This document shows, piece after piece, positions 1 through 13,200 of a DNA stretch of 64,000 bases (position 1 is the stretch's first letter; each line of letters opens with the position of its first letter). The notes under the pieces were generated by a model that saw only the letters and a list, made by a program, of their open reading frames with translations, was not told the DNA's origin and did not search any database. Source of the stretch: Haliotis asinina (taxonomy: Eukaryota > Mollusca > Gastropoda > Lepetellida > Haliotidae); assembly GCF_037392515.1 (NCBI RefSeq), contig NC_090282.1, positions 31,295,554 to 31,359,553 of the forward strand, given 5' to 3'. Position numbers and translations under genes: made by a program.

Positions 1-395
1 CTTCTTGTACGTAACAGCACCGTTTTATGAATATTTGCTTTTACTGCTTGATGTTACGAATTCGCCATGAATAGTTTAATAAAGGACATATCGTTAAAGG
101 CTAGTGGGTCGACGAGCATGGACAGTGGTGATACTAATGGGATAATAAATTATTGGGATAAAAGCGTGTTGATTGTGTGATGTTGCAGCTGATGATGAGG
201 ACTCCAACATGTGTTGTGTGATACCTGATATTTTTTTATTATTCCATTCAATACCAACTTAATTATGTGAAACGCATTGCCATTAGAATGAAACAATATA
301 GAAATAAGCAATATTATTTACTAACCAGAACAAAGCTCCCGTGCAAGTTAAGTCAGGGGAGGTAACTCTAATTCCACCGGAAGTACATCTATGGC

Positions 396-407
396 GTTCT
401 TAGCAAC
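396..407. promoter_or_regulatory. candidate RFX X-box near the FAM227B promoter
   Basis: GTTCTTAGCAAC has a perfect right half-site (AGCAAC) and an imperfect left half of the RFX X-box, an imperfect inverted repeat that controls many cilium genes. It lies about 820 bp before the first coding exon of FAM227B and 11 bp after an ETS-like ACCGGAAGT. A single imperfect motif is weak evidence. Confidence 0.3.
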
Positions 408-911
408 TCGACTGTCAGAATGAGCGTAACGAAGAGCACAGTGTTTTCAACATTCATGTGCCGATCGCTATAGTTCGATGTGATATTGTGAACATATTGA
501 TGCTAAGGTAATGCTCAGGATGTATCAACTCACCAATAAAAATAAGGAGCAGATTATCTGAGATCAGCGATGGATTTGATAGATTTATTTTAGGCTCTAA
601 ATATCAAAATATCTCGATGGCTCAGGCTCCCATGCATGTTGTGTAAGGTGTGCAGATATGTGTATCCTTACATAAAGTGTAAACTGCTTGTTTAAAACAT
701 TTAAAATGCGTTTGTTTTCCACATTTCGTTATTGTCAGTTCCGACAGATTTGAGTGTAGACTAATGCATTATGAACTGTTGGAATGATTACAGATCGAAT
801 ACCGGATACCTGCCGTCTTTGACTCTGAAGTTCACTGTAAGAGATCAGCATATTCAATCATAAAGTTTTGCATAAATGTCATTAAGATCTTCTATGTAGT
901 TACAGTTCGAA

Positions 912-1086
912 TACAGGTGGTCAGGCTCCATGACTTGGTTTACACATGTCAACGGTTTCCAATTGTGCAGATCGATGGTCATGTTGTTGAGCACAGAATT
1001 GTCTGGTCCAGATTCAGTTATTTACAGACTGTCGCCATATAGCTGGAATATTGCTGAGTGCAAATTAAAACTAAACTTACTCACTA
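912..1086 (+). mobile_element. SINE family 1, 5'-truncated
   Basis: The copy carries the family 1 body (ACTTGGTTTACACATGTCA, then GATTGTCTGGTCCAGA-like and ATTTACAGAC motifs) and a diverged tail ending in ACTAAACTTACTCACT. The head is missing, as expected from incomplete reverse transcription. Confidence 0.75.
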
Positions 1087-1217
1087 CAGCCACAATCACT
1101 TCTGTATGAATGGAAAAAGCGAATCAAATGGACAAAAATGAAAATTTTGAAGCATACTATTTTACTGCAGCTACTGTATAGAGATTCAGAAGAGCGGGTC
1201 TTAAGCATTTACACAAG

Positions 1218-4200
1218 ATGGACCCCAAAATAGCAGCCATTATGGCCAAGCTAGAGAACAAGGAGAAGGAGAGACAAGTGACGTCTGTGGATCGGGATGA
1301 TGCAGATAACCCCCCTACCAACCTGGAGGAATACCTGCAGGCTGAGGGATGGGTATGTTTACTAAGCAGTTTTACGTTGCAAAAGCTCGCATAACGTGAA
1401 ATTTATATGTGGACATTAAGTTTTACAACCAATCTAAGGGTCAGGTCATTTATTCCATAGGGTAGCTAAGACACATGTATGTCAGTGCTAGGTATCTTAA
1501 CTACCCATATTGGCTAGTGACCAGTTATCTTTGCGTACCAGCCATCTCCAAAACCTGGATGTAGCTCTTGCTCCAACAGCTTGATTTTAACTCTGGTAGC
1601 CTCTTGCTTTTATGATGTGTCAGTGTGTGAAATTCTACTGAGGTACAAGTCAAGCTAGCTGTCTGTGCAAGTGCTACAGCCAGGTGTTGGAGATCACTAG
1701 TATGCAGCGATAACTGGTTGTTTGCCAGTAGGGATGTTCTAAAGATTTTGATACAACACTATATTTACAATAAAGCCCCTCCCGTGATACTTGTCATATT
1801 TTCTCAAAAAGATTGTTTACAAAGTGGTTTAAAACTAAACTCACTCATTCATAGTATTTGGGGACCATCCCATGATTCACTCTGATGCACCCCCTCCAAA
1901 CTACTCCTTTAAATATATGACTTATCTCTAATCATTGTTGAGCAAAGGGGTAAACAGAATCCTTATATACATTTAAATTTCTGGGTTTGGCTGATCTATA
2001 AAACATACCTAACTGTCATAACAGTTGTTTGGGAGCATGAGACGTGTGGGGATGGCGTAGTCTAGTGGTTAAAGCATCTTCTCATCATTCCGAAGACGTG
2101 GCATGTGTGAAATCCATTTCTGGTGTTCCCTGACGTGTTACTGCTGGAATATTGCAAAGCTAAACTCAATCAGTCAATCAAAGGTGTATGTGGATTGATG
2201 AATTTGTTGAGAAAAATTAATTACATTCTCTTGAGGCTCAGATGTATGAATATGTAAAATTACTTTGATTTCCTATTTAAGCGTGACTGGCCACACCCTG
2301 TGAGTGGACTTCCACCCTTGAACTTCAACAAAGAAGGAACTCTGCTAGGATCCCAGGAGGATATCTCTGACATACTGAGAGAAGCAGCTCGTATCCTTGT
2401 CTGGCACCCGTAGGCTGTTCTTTGGCTAAGACTTAGAATAAATAAACAAATGAAAAAATTATTGCCGTTTATTACACTGAGTCTCTTCCTGTTTGAATGA
2501 TGGTTTGGTTTGTTGTTTAAAGTACTGAGCCATATTCCAGCTATATGGAGATGGCCTGTAAATATTTGAGTCTGACACAGACAATCCAGTGATCAACGAC
2601 GTGAGCATCTATGAAATTGATTTTATGCACACTTCAGTTATTGTTATGCAGCTTCATTAAATGATCATCTACAATGTAATTACGCATCGTTGATGGTATA
2701 TATGTTAGAGAAAACACTTCTCCTCGGTTTTGGTAGACAATGTAAAATCATCAGAGTCACGCTTTCCCTCCCCCTCTGGTTTCAAATTGTCTACCAGAAA
2801 CTCGGAAGCGTGTTTTCTCTTATACTTCTGACACGGATCTTCACGGGTCCTGTTTGAATGAAGTATGTAAAGTACTGTATATGAGAGGTCTAAATGATAT
2901 CTCATCGTCTTCAAATTCTTTAGATGATCAAAGCCATTTGTTAAAGGTACCGCAATAAGCCATGCTGTGTTGCCATGACACTGTGATTGTGGGTTCATAA
3001 CCCAAGTTGGCCCTGATATGTTTAGTCTGATATCCTTGCTCAAGGGTTAGAATCCAAGACTCATCACGATATCCTCCCATGTGCCATGTTATGACTGACA
3101 TAACTCAGCACTCACTCACACTCACTCAAAACTACCTTGACTGAAGATTCATATCTGAGTATCTCAATGTCTGTGTATGTCAATGTCTGAGTTTGTCTGT
3201 GTTTGTCAAGCCTGAGGTGATCAACTTCGCAGCTTGTAGTTTTATTCATGCAATGATTATTCTAGTCACCTACTTGCACTAGGGAATATTATTTAAATTT
3301 TATGTCAACTTATAAATAACTACAATCATCCTTCACAATAACACTCTTCGCGATACTGCGGATTCGGTTAAAGCACAGAGTAATCTGTGGCTCCTATAAA
3401 AACAGTTGCCCTGTGATCATGCATCTTAACATCATCAAAAATACAAATCTGTTGTTGGGATCAGGTTAATCACATTGTAAAATAATTCAGTACGGATTGC
3501 AATGAACAATTGTCATCATGCATATCTGTGGTATTTCAGATGCTTAAAAACATTCAAGGTTTTCTTGAATAATCAGACAAACAGTGTAACACCATAATAC
3601 CTATTAATTTTCTTTTATATTTTCTTTTGACATTACATATTTTCTGTCTACTAAATTGTAACAAGAGCTAAGCTGTACCGTTTACTAGTCCTCAAGAACC
3701 ACTTTGTCAGCCTCATAATGGGATATTCTTTGTGTATTTACTCAAAGCTTCATCTCAATTGATTTAGAGTGTAATGTAGACCACAGTTCAGGAAGTGCAT
3801 TACCTTACAGGATTGTGCGATCAATGATCATGATGGTTAGGTGTCAGTAAGTCCTCTAAGATGTCACTTGTACTTCTCCACATCACATTTTATGTATTGG
3901 TTACACTGAGGCCTATGTTCATGAAACTACCTCAGACTTTCATGGAAGAATGTTGAATTTAGAAAGTATTAAACGGAAATATTATCATTGACAAATCATG
4001 TTCAGCAGACTCTGTGTACAAGATAAATAAGTAACATGATCAGTCAGATTAGTCGTAGCAGTGTCTTATCATTTAATTCCTGATTATCCGAAATATTGAA
4101 TATCCTGATTGTTATAAATTCCAGATATCTTTATTAAGTCCTGGGTGATCTTACTAACTCAAGTACTTCATGACTAGACAGAGCAGTGCCGTTTGTAGGG

Positions 4201-7200
4201 GCTTAACACTGCATCGACCAATATACAAAGAGGGAATCAAGTTTTGATCATCTGTCTATATAACATGTTATTTCTTAACCCCACCCCCCCAAAACAAATG
4301 GAATCTCTCAGTGTGAGAAGTAAGAATTCTTGGTAAATGCCACTTAATACTAGTCAGTTGTGTGAGGACCTTTGGCAAAGAAGAATCTGATACAACTTAG
4401 ATAGGTCAGAGCTCATTATCCCCCCGGGCATGTAATGCTGGGGGGGATATAGTCGATGCCTTGTCCATCTGTCAGTTATCATTTTGTTTCTAGAGCATAA
4501 CTGAAAAACTGTTCATTATTTTTAGACCAAAATTGGAAGATATAATAAACTGAACCTCTGGTTGTGCCCGTGTAAGGAGTGGGCTTCGTTTCCGGAGAAT
4601 AACTCAAAAACCATTCGATATCTTCCTGCGAAACTTGGTAGATATATCAGTCAGAACCTAAAGTGGTGCCTTTTGCTATTTACAGGGTTTTGTGATTTAT
4701 TATTTTCTCAGCTTTCATGAAAATGTTTCGGACTTCGTTTCAAAAGTGAGAGATGTGTTTAGTTTCCAGAGCACAACTCGAAAACTTCTTACCAGTAATA
4801 TCTGTCAGTAAAACTTGGTAGATATGTGTAGCAGACCCCAAAGTGGTGGCTTTTGCACTTTGCAGGTTTTTGTGATTTATGATTTTCTGGGTTTCCATGG
4901 AAACTGTTCACAGTTTGTCTCAAAATGGAAGCATGGGTTTCGTTTCCAGAGCACAACTCAAAACTTCTTAATATCTTTCTGCAAAACTTTGCAGATATGT
5001 TAGGCAGACCCTAAAGTAGTGCCTTTTGCTATTTACAGAATTTGGTGATATATTTTCTGGGTTTCCATGGCAATGATTTGTACTGAGTCTCAAAACGGAG
5101 GGATGTGCTCTGTTTCCTGAGCACAACATGAAAACTGCTCAATATCTCTCTGCAAAGCTTGGCAAATATGTGAGCTAGACCCCAGAGTGGTAGCTTTTGT
5201 TATTTACAAATTTTTGACATTTTTATTTGTCCCAGTTTCCGTGGAAATGATTCGTACTTAGTCTCAAAAGAGAGCGATTGGCTGTGTACAACTTGAAAAC
5301 CATTTGATATCTTTCAACAGGTCTTGGCAGATATATGAGACATATCTTGCAGTGGTGCCTTTTGCTGTTTACAGATGTATGGCATTTATGTTTTTCATGA
5401 TTTCCATGGAAACGACTCAAACTCTGTCTCAAAATACATCAAGTAACTGTCAGATGATTTGTCCTTGCAAGTATGTGGAAGCCAGGGGTGATATGTCATC
5501 TTCTGATGACTCTTGTTTCACAAAGTAAAAACACATCACATCTTGCTGTGAAGAGTTGTATCCCTTCTCTGTGTCAGGATATGCATACCATGGTTGTGAA
5601 TACCTAGATAACTGCTGTTTTGAAGCAGCTTTCAAACACATCCCACTCACACTACAGAACTAAGTTAGCAGTGTTGTGTGCTCACTCGCAGTGTTTCCCT
5701 TGACTTTGCACCAGCCCTGGGTCTGCACATGCTGGAGAAACTGGAGGATAGACTGATGTGTCTCGAGGAGAAGCTGGTATATTTTGCAGATCGTATTGTC
5801 ACTGATAACAAGCGAGAATCTCGTCTGACAGACAGGCTGTTCCACTCTCCTTCCAGAAGTAAGATTTCCTTCATATTGTTGTGTTATTGTAATGGTATTT
5901 TGTGTAAAGAGATTACTAGGGATGTGATGATGGAGTTTATTGCAGTATATATCATCAAATATGATACATGTCTAGGTGTTCTTGTTGAACCATTTTTCTT
6001 TTTTGATTGTTTTTGTTTAACAAGACCCAAAACATATTGTTAGAAGAATACTTTTGAAAACAGAAAACAATGTATGAAAATGTCATATATTTATATCAAG
6101 CCAAACAAAATACCAGGTATAAAATAAAATTCAACACATACTCTCTATGCATGTATCTTGGTAAGGCAATGGAAAAGACAAAGTCACTGTGCATCTAAAG
6201 CAATCACACATTTTCACTGAATGAGTACATAATTACATTCAGATGACAGTTCAGTACTCTTCACTAGAAGCTACATCGAGGCTGTGAAACTTTTGACTGT
6301 GCCGTGGAGAAAGAACAGATGAAGAGCACAGTTTCAATGTGACATAGAGTTGTGTCCCATTAGAATGCAGGATATTGTGGGTTCCATTCCCAGTGTATGT
6401 TTCTGTGTTTGTCAGCACCCTGTCCCTGCACTAAAGTGGGTTTACAACCAACAAATGACTCCAGATTGTCTTAGGATTTTGTTCTGTTGACCTATCATGT
6501 ATACATGTACAGAATCAATGTATTTTAGATGGAGTGACTGCAGGATAAGTCCCACTGTGAGGGAAGTTGATATCTATCATTCTAATTTTCAGCATTTATG
6601 ACGGAGATGTCTGAGTCCGATGCGGTGAAATCACACAGCAGTGCTCGAGGACATAAAAGTATTGTGAGTTAATTCAGAGTTGTTTATAGTCACATCTGTG
6701 TTCTACAGTAGTCATTTGAGACATTTGGGGTGGTGGGACAGCCTATTTTTGACAAAGTTGGGATGGTGATTTGCCTAGTTTTGACAAGGCTGGGATGGTG
6801 GTTAGCCTTGTCTCGACAAAGCTGGGATGGTGGATAGCCTAGTCTTGACAATGCTGGAATGGTGGATAGCCTAGGCTTGACAATGTTGGGATGGTGGGTA
6901 GCCTAGTCTTAACAATGTTGGGATGGTGGATAGCCTAGTCTTGACAATGCTGGAATGGTGGATAGCCTAGTCTTGACAATGCTGGGATGGTGAGTAGCCT
7001 TGTCATGGCACAGTTGGGATGGTGGATAGCAAAGTCTTGACAATGCTAGGTTGGTGGGTAGCCTTGTCATGTCACAGTTTGGATGGTGGATAGCCTAGTC
7101 TTGACAATGCTGGGATGGTGGGTAGCCTTGTCATGGCACAGTTGGGATGGTGGGTAGCATAGTCTAGACAATGTTGGGAAGGTGAACAGCATTACTAAAT

Positions 7201-10200
7201 CTTGACAAAGCTGGGATGGTGGATAGCCTAGTATTGACATTGTTTCAGTTAACGTTTCACTCCATCATATCTACAGGACTTTGTGGACTCTCTAATGGAG
7301 ACTCGGAAGAAAAGTCTGGACTACTGCTCCTTTCCAGGATTCCGTCATGGAGAACTAGTGGAGCTTCCGGGACAGCTGGAGGCCCCACCATTACTCAACC
7401 GAGTCACAAATGCACAGGACTTCAATGTGAGTAATCACAAGTAATGTCGTAAGTCTCCTCAGTGCCCCAAGTGCACAAGATTTCAATCTGTGTAGCAACC
7501 AACGAACCAAGGAAAATGTGTCGTTTATTCTATTTTACTCATATTATTTTTTTTACACAAATGTTAGATTACATGAACAGATTTGTTAGAAACTACTGTA
7601 GCACAAAATACATTTCAATGTGTGTGTTTAAACCTCATTCACTGAGGTTCTGTACTCGGGGAAATTAGTTCAAGTCCATTGTTTGATGTTATAGTCTGGA
7701 TTCAAGAAGTTCTGGAAAAAGCTGTTTCTCTCGGAGGCATCAGTAGCAGTGATGCAGGACACATTCTGGTGGGTGTTCTTGGATCGCTTCAACAAAGAGG
7801 TAAAGAACACCCAGATACATGGCCTCTTCCTTCGAGACCAAGTTCCATTCTCTTCTTCATTACTCTTATGGGTGTAGCAGTTGCTACCCCACTCATATTT
7901 TTGTGGCATTTCTGTGTCACTGTTTGACTCTACTAAAGACTAAAGCATCTTCATGAAAGATTCATGCTCCAAATCCAGTGCAGTTGTGCCAGTGTTTTGC
8001 ACAATCAGAAAGTTTGGAGTTTCTGTTCAAAGCTGGAAAGTGTAGAATTCATTTCGATTGTAACATGTATGTACTGTGATAATACAGTAGAAAATTTGGG
8101 AGATTCTAAGGGCCTACATTCTTAGCTCCCTTGACTCAAGAGACCTTATCAGCTTATGTCATTTGTGCACATGTATATAATTTACAGTGGGACTCTAACT
8201 ATATGTTCCTATTGTGTGATAATTTAAATATTGAGCTTGATTTGGACTGTGTGTTACTGTATTGGTGTTTGGGGTGTAAAATTGTTTGTCTTGTATTTAA
8301 ATGTCCAAGGTAGAAATTTTTGCATCCTTGACAACCAATGCAAAAGGGTCACTGTCAGGCAGGTATTCTCCATGACCTTGCAGTTTCATCATTTTCTAGA
8401 AAGTTGTGAGTGAGATGGATAGAGCCATCTCTTGTCTTTTTCTTAGGTTTGAATGTGTGTTTCTTTTGCTTCAATTCAGAGAGGTTTCAAGAAGGACAAG
8501 GACCGCCTGTTTGACAGAATTGCTGACAGTTTTGTGGCATTATTTGCCAGTATCCACAAAGATGTCAAAGACAAATTCATGTCTGTGAGTAGCATAGTCA
8601 GCTTCTGTTTCAGTAAAGCTAAGAATTTATCATCTGAAGTTACTTGTCATTTTTCAGACATAATGCCGTATGAATGAGTGTGTTTAGTTTTACTCAGTTT
8701 TTAGGCATATTTCAGTAATATCATGGTAGTGGACCCCAGAAATGGGCTTCGCACATTGCCATGTGGGGAATCTAAACTTGGGTCTTTGGTGTGATGAGCA
8801 AACACTTTAACCACCAGGCTACCCACAGCCTCTTACATTATATGAATTTTGTGGACTTTCAAGGTATGGGCAGAGACGTCTGGAGGTCTTTTACAAAGAA
8901 AATGCAATTGTTTTATTAATATAATTGTTTTCCTTCAAAATTAACTTAAAAAGAGTTATAAACTCTTTGTACTCAAACTTAGCAGTATTTTCAGTTGTAT
9001 TATCAAGAATTACACTCATGATGTGTCCTTTGCTGTAGGTGTACCCGGATTGTTTGGCTCAGTCTATTTACTCTACATATATGGAAGCGTTTCCGGAATC
9101 AGAAACCAAGTTTGATGACCAGTTTAAGCAGGAGCTTGTCTATCTTGTACACGAGTGGGTCACTGGTAAGTAGCATTTGAAGACTTGAAAATAAAGATGG
9201 AAGTTCATTTACAACATGTTTTGGGAAACCAATGGTAGCAACAATGTTTTATTTGTTTTAAACATTTTCACACTTACAACATGTGGTTTACTCAAAATGA
9301 GCATTCAGTCACCCCAGAGTAAAGATGTAACACAAGTTAAATTTGTGATTGCACTTTCTCAGCAAAGCACACATTCTAGAAATCTGAGATTCAAACCCAC
9401 ACCTTTAGTATCAGGCACCTAATAAGCACTCAAAGTCATCCGCCCAACCATGTGATATGACAATGATATGACCATGATATGACAATGATATGACCATGAT
9501 ATGACCATGATATGACCATGATATGCACTGGTGGAAATAACCCATTGCCCGACATCCCAGTCTAGTGCTTTTTTCTGTCGGGCAAGCCAATTGGTATATC
9601 ATGCTGTACCGGTGCCCAGTTGACTTTCCATTGCTAATTATGTTGTTTATTTAAATAATCAACAAGAATATAGTGATATAGTGGAAAAAGTATCAGAACA
9701 AATGATTTTACAAGTGACACTGTACTAGGGTGCATTAGCATTTCAAGAACTATTTCCGTCCCGGATATGACCATGATATGACATATCAGCCAGGTACAGT
9801 TGAGCTGACCTTGTTGAGACATGACATCAGTTCATCCTGGATACTGTTCTAGGTCTGAAGCCTGTCCCTGGCACATGGAAGCAGTGGGATGATGAGCGTT
9901 TAAAACCTAAATTAGCTGGAGATGAGGCATCAGTTGCAGCCAAACAGATGATGCAGGCTGCAGCACTCAACAAAGAAGGTCAGTTGTAATCCTCTATCTC
10001 ATGATATCACATCCTTTATAAAGGTATTGGAAAGCAGACGTATTTCTTTCAAAGACATTTTGACCTCAAGTCAAGCATTCTCATCTATCAGTCATCCAGA
10101 AGATGCAGAGAACTACACTTATAACAAACTAAAGGGACATCTAATTTTAGTTCATTATGCATATTTCAACTAAAATATACAGCAAATGATTTAGATAGAA

Positions 10201-13200
10201 AAAACAGTTAATTATTTTCGTCAGTATGTTATTACTTTGTATGTTATTACTTTGTAAACATAATCACTGTATTATGACTGTGCAGCAAAGATAATTTGAT
10301 AGCGCCAAATTTTGGTTCAGTTTTGATGAAAAGAAAAGCAGAGCTGAGAAAAAAGGACAGCAAGCATCTTCACTAGTGACTCTGCACTAAAATGGTTTTG
10401 TCCAATAATTTCGAGATTGTCAAAATGGCAAATATTGCTACCTCTGTGGAGTATAGGATCTGGATAAAGCAAAATGTGATCAGCTGTTCCTGAATATGTG
10501 TCCTCTTTACAGTTGCTCTTTCTCTGGACATGGAGTCCTTCAATAAGGTGATGGACAAGATGGGGCAGGAGTCTGGTGTGTCGTCAGGCACACCGCTGGG
10601 CATGTCAAAGGAGCTGACCAAGGTGACCAATACCACTACACAGACCACGATACCTTCCAGTTCCCAGTCTAGGATTCCATACGTTCACAAATCTCCTCCA
10701 AAAGAAGTGAGTAGATTATTTTGATTGTGTTTTCTACAGAGACTTGATGGTGTTATGTATTGCACCTAAATCAATGCTAAGTTGAGGGGATGAAGTAAGA
10801 ATCCCATGATTATTGTTACAACTAACTATTACGTGACTGAATGAAAATTTGTGGTCATACCTCAGTGTGCAAAATTACAAATAATTTCATTGACATCCTG
10901 TATACAGTGGAGTCAGGGTTGTTGATAACATAACCAAAGATTCATTAGGAGGAAAGTTGCACAGCATGTCTGATACAGTGACCACACAATCCTGTTTTAG
11001 ACTGTATAATGGTACCATGGGCTAAGGGAGCTGTCCAAAACGAGGATTGGCTGGTTACAATTGGATTGTGGATCTTTCTCTATTTTTCCTTATCCTGACT
11101 AATTGCTTACTTTCCTCTCCTGGCAAAGGTTGTGGAACACCTGAAATCCCTTGAAGTTCCCTTCTAAAAGAAGGGGAGGTAAAATCACATTCACCCAAGT
11201 ATTACCTTCCTTTTCCCTCCACATGGTCAGCTGACTGCCATGACACTTCACTCTCTCCCTATCGCCCGACGACGGCGGCTGGAGGCACCTGGGGTCCCAT
11301 ACACGGCGATAACTCTTTCTTACTTTCGGTTTTTATAACTAAATTTGTGCTGTATACGGTTTTTGGCTTGTATATATTTATTATTATTATACAATTTTGT
11401 ATTTATTGTGTCTATTTCTAACACATATTTCGTCAACTGAGACTTAGTCTCATTTGATGAAATCGTGTTTTCAGTGCAGATTAAAGCTGTCGTCAGTTGA
11501 CGCACATGTACTCCGCCAGGCATGTAAACCTTTATGTTCTGCTCATACTCGTTGTGTATTTTGCTTTAAATTGTCTGAAGCAGAATTCTTATTATATTTA
11601 CGGTTTATTCACAGACGTGCTAGAGATAAGCAGTGTCGGCTCGCATTAGTCATGTCTAAATCTAGTGAAATAAAGTCGAGTAACCGTTCAATTGTGGATG
11701 CTGAGATTCATTCCAGTGAGAGGCCAGCCGTATCTCAAAATTAAGAAGTCAAAGTCGTCATCTGCAAGATCATCGCAGAATCATCCCTTGCTGATAAAGA
11801 AGTCATTCGGGGATGAGATAGTCCCCTTAGAAGAACGTCAATATTTTGACGAGTCTCCGTTAATGATATGGAGTGAAGACACCATGCATCAGACATCGGC
11901 AACTAGATCGACACAGACACATCTCAGCTACAACAGACATCACAGATGTCAACTGCATTCACGGGCATCGTAGACAACTCTTCAACACAGTCGTCAATGC
12001 ACGCACATGCAACAATTTACAACATAGATGATGAACCTCATGGACCGAAGATTGGAAGAGGAAAAAAGAATGCACTCGTCTACGATATTGACTGTGAATA
12101 AGCGAGATCATTCATCTAGACTGGCACTCACGTCTGAGGATGAAGAGTAGGTGCATGCACGCACGCACTCCAGAAGATCCAAGTCCCGATCATCAGGTCA
12201 CAGTGCAGAGAAGGATACACCAACGCCAAGTGAGTGCACTCACCCGAGTATCTATACTCGGGTGAGTGACGTCACGCGCTCGCGTGAGTGCACTCGTGGA
12301 TGGACTCGTCAGCAGAGAAGGTCTCCTTCTGTCTCCCCTGTTCATAGAAGATGTCGTATGCAGTCATCCTTCCCTTCGGTCTCACACAGTCAGGATCGTA
12401 AGCGATCTATGAATTCGTCTCTCTCTTGGAGGACTGAAGTTAGACATCAACGTGAATTTTCACCGTAGGAAGTCTTATTTCCGGATTCGGAAATCTCATC
12501 GTGGATCACAGATGGTTTAAACCTGGCTTCTCCATCTAAGGATACCAACGAACTCAACACATACATGATGAAGAATGATGACATTGATAAGTTAACATTT
12601 CTGCTGATACCTACTGTATCTACGATACCTGAGACTTTATCTACAGCAACCAAATTTCAACAGCAACATGTGTCACCCTTTAACGCACGTCATCTCTCTC
12701 TTCATAATATGGAACCATTCATCAGAGCGCCTGAGGTCGACAAAGGCTATAAAGTCATCAACCCAGCTCGAAGTAGATTTTACAAGGTGGAAGACAGAAG
12801 ACTGGCGCAACTGGACACTACAACTAGGTGAAGCTTTTTTGGATTAGCTCGATCTAGAGCCATCAATGAGACTCTCATCACTAAGTTTAGCGATCCAGTA
12901 AATGAGGAAGAGAGGATGATCCTGTCAGCACTTGTTACACAATGGAAGGATCAACAGTTAATGTCTGAACATCTAGCTTCTACCACTGCGGGAATTAATC
13001 TACTTCATAGGCAGGGGCTCCTCTCTACCACCTCATGGAGAGAGAACTTCACAAAACCATTGTATCAAGTCCCATGGTCTGCACCTATGGTATTCGACGG
13101 TAGGATTGAAGGGGTAGCGAGATCGGTTACTCAAGATTCAAGGGAAGTTATAATGATAAAATCCATCGACACTTTGACTTCTGTCCTTAAACAGACAAAT

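Larger units (their letters stand above)
1..1217. other. upstream region of FAM227B
   Basis: No coding exon is seen here. The only promoter-like part lies around 370-450: an ETS-type ACCGGAAGT (376-384) followed by GTTCTTAGCAAC (396-407), which resembles an RFX X-box. A 5'-truncated SINE occupies about 912-1086, shortly before the first coding exon. The transcription start cannot be fixed from sequence alone. Confidence 0.4.

Noticed and set aside
2705-3043. A 112-codon open frame on the minus strand
   Set aside because: It runs through a foldback repeat and unrelated flank, with no recognisable domain or splice context.
5678-6043. A 121-codon open frame read as a separate gene
   Set aside because: Only 5715-5858 is real, as FAM227B exon 3; the rest reads into the intron.
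6726-7240. Regularly spaced 32-bp repeats that could suggest a CRISPR array
   Set aside because: Units are contiguous with no unique spacers and lie in a eukaryotic intron; this is a minisatellite. The same holds for 28263-28738 and 51729-51920.
7679-7927. An 82-codon frame with a hydrophobic end
   Set aside because: Out-of-frame shadow of FAM227B exon 6, whose correct frame carries the FWWh motif.
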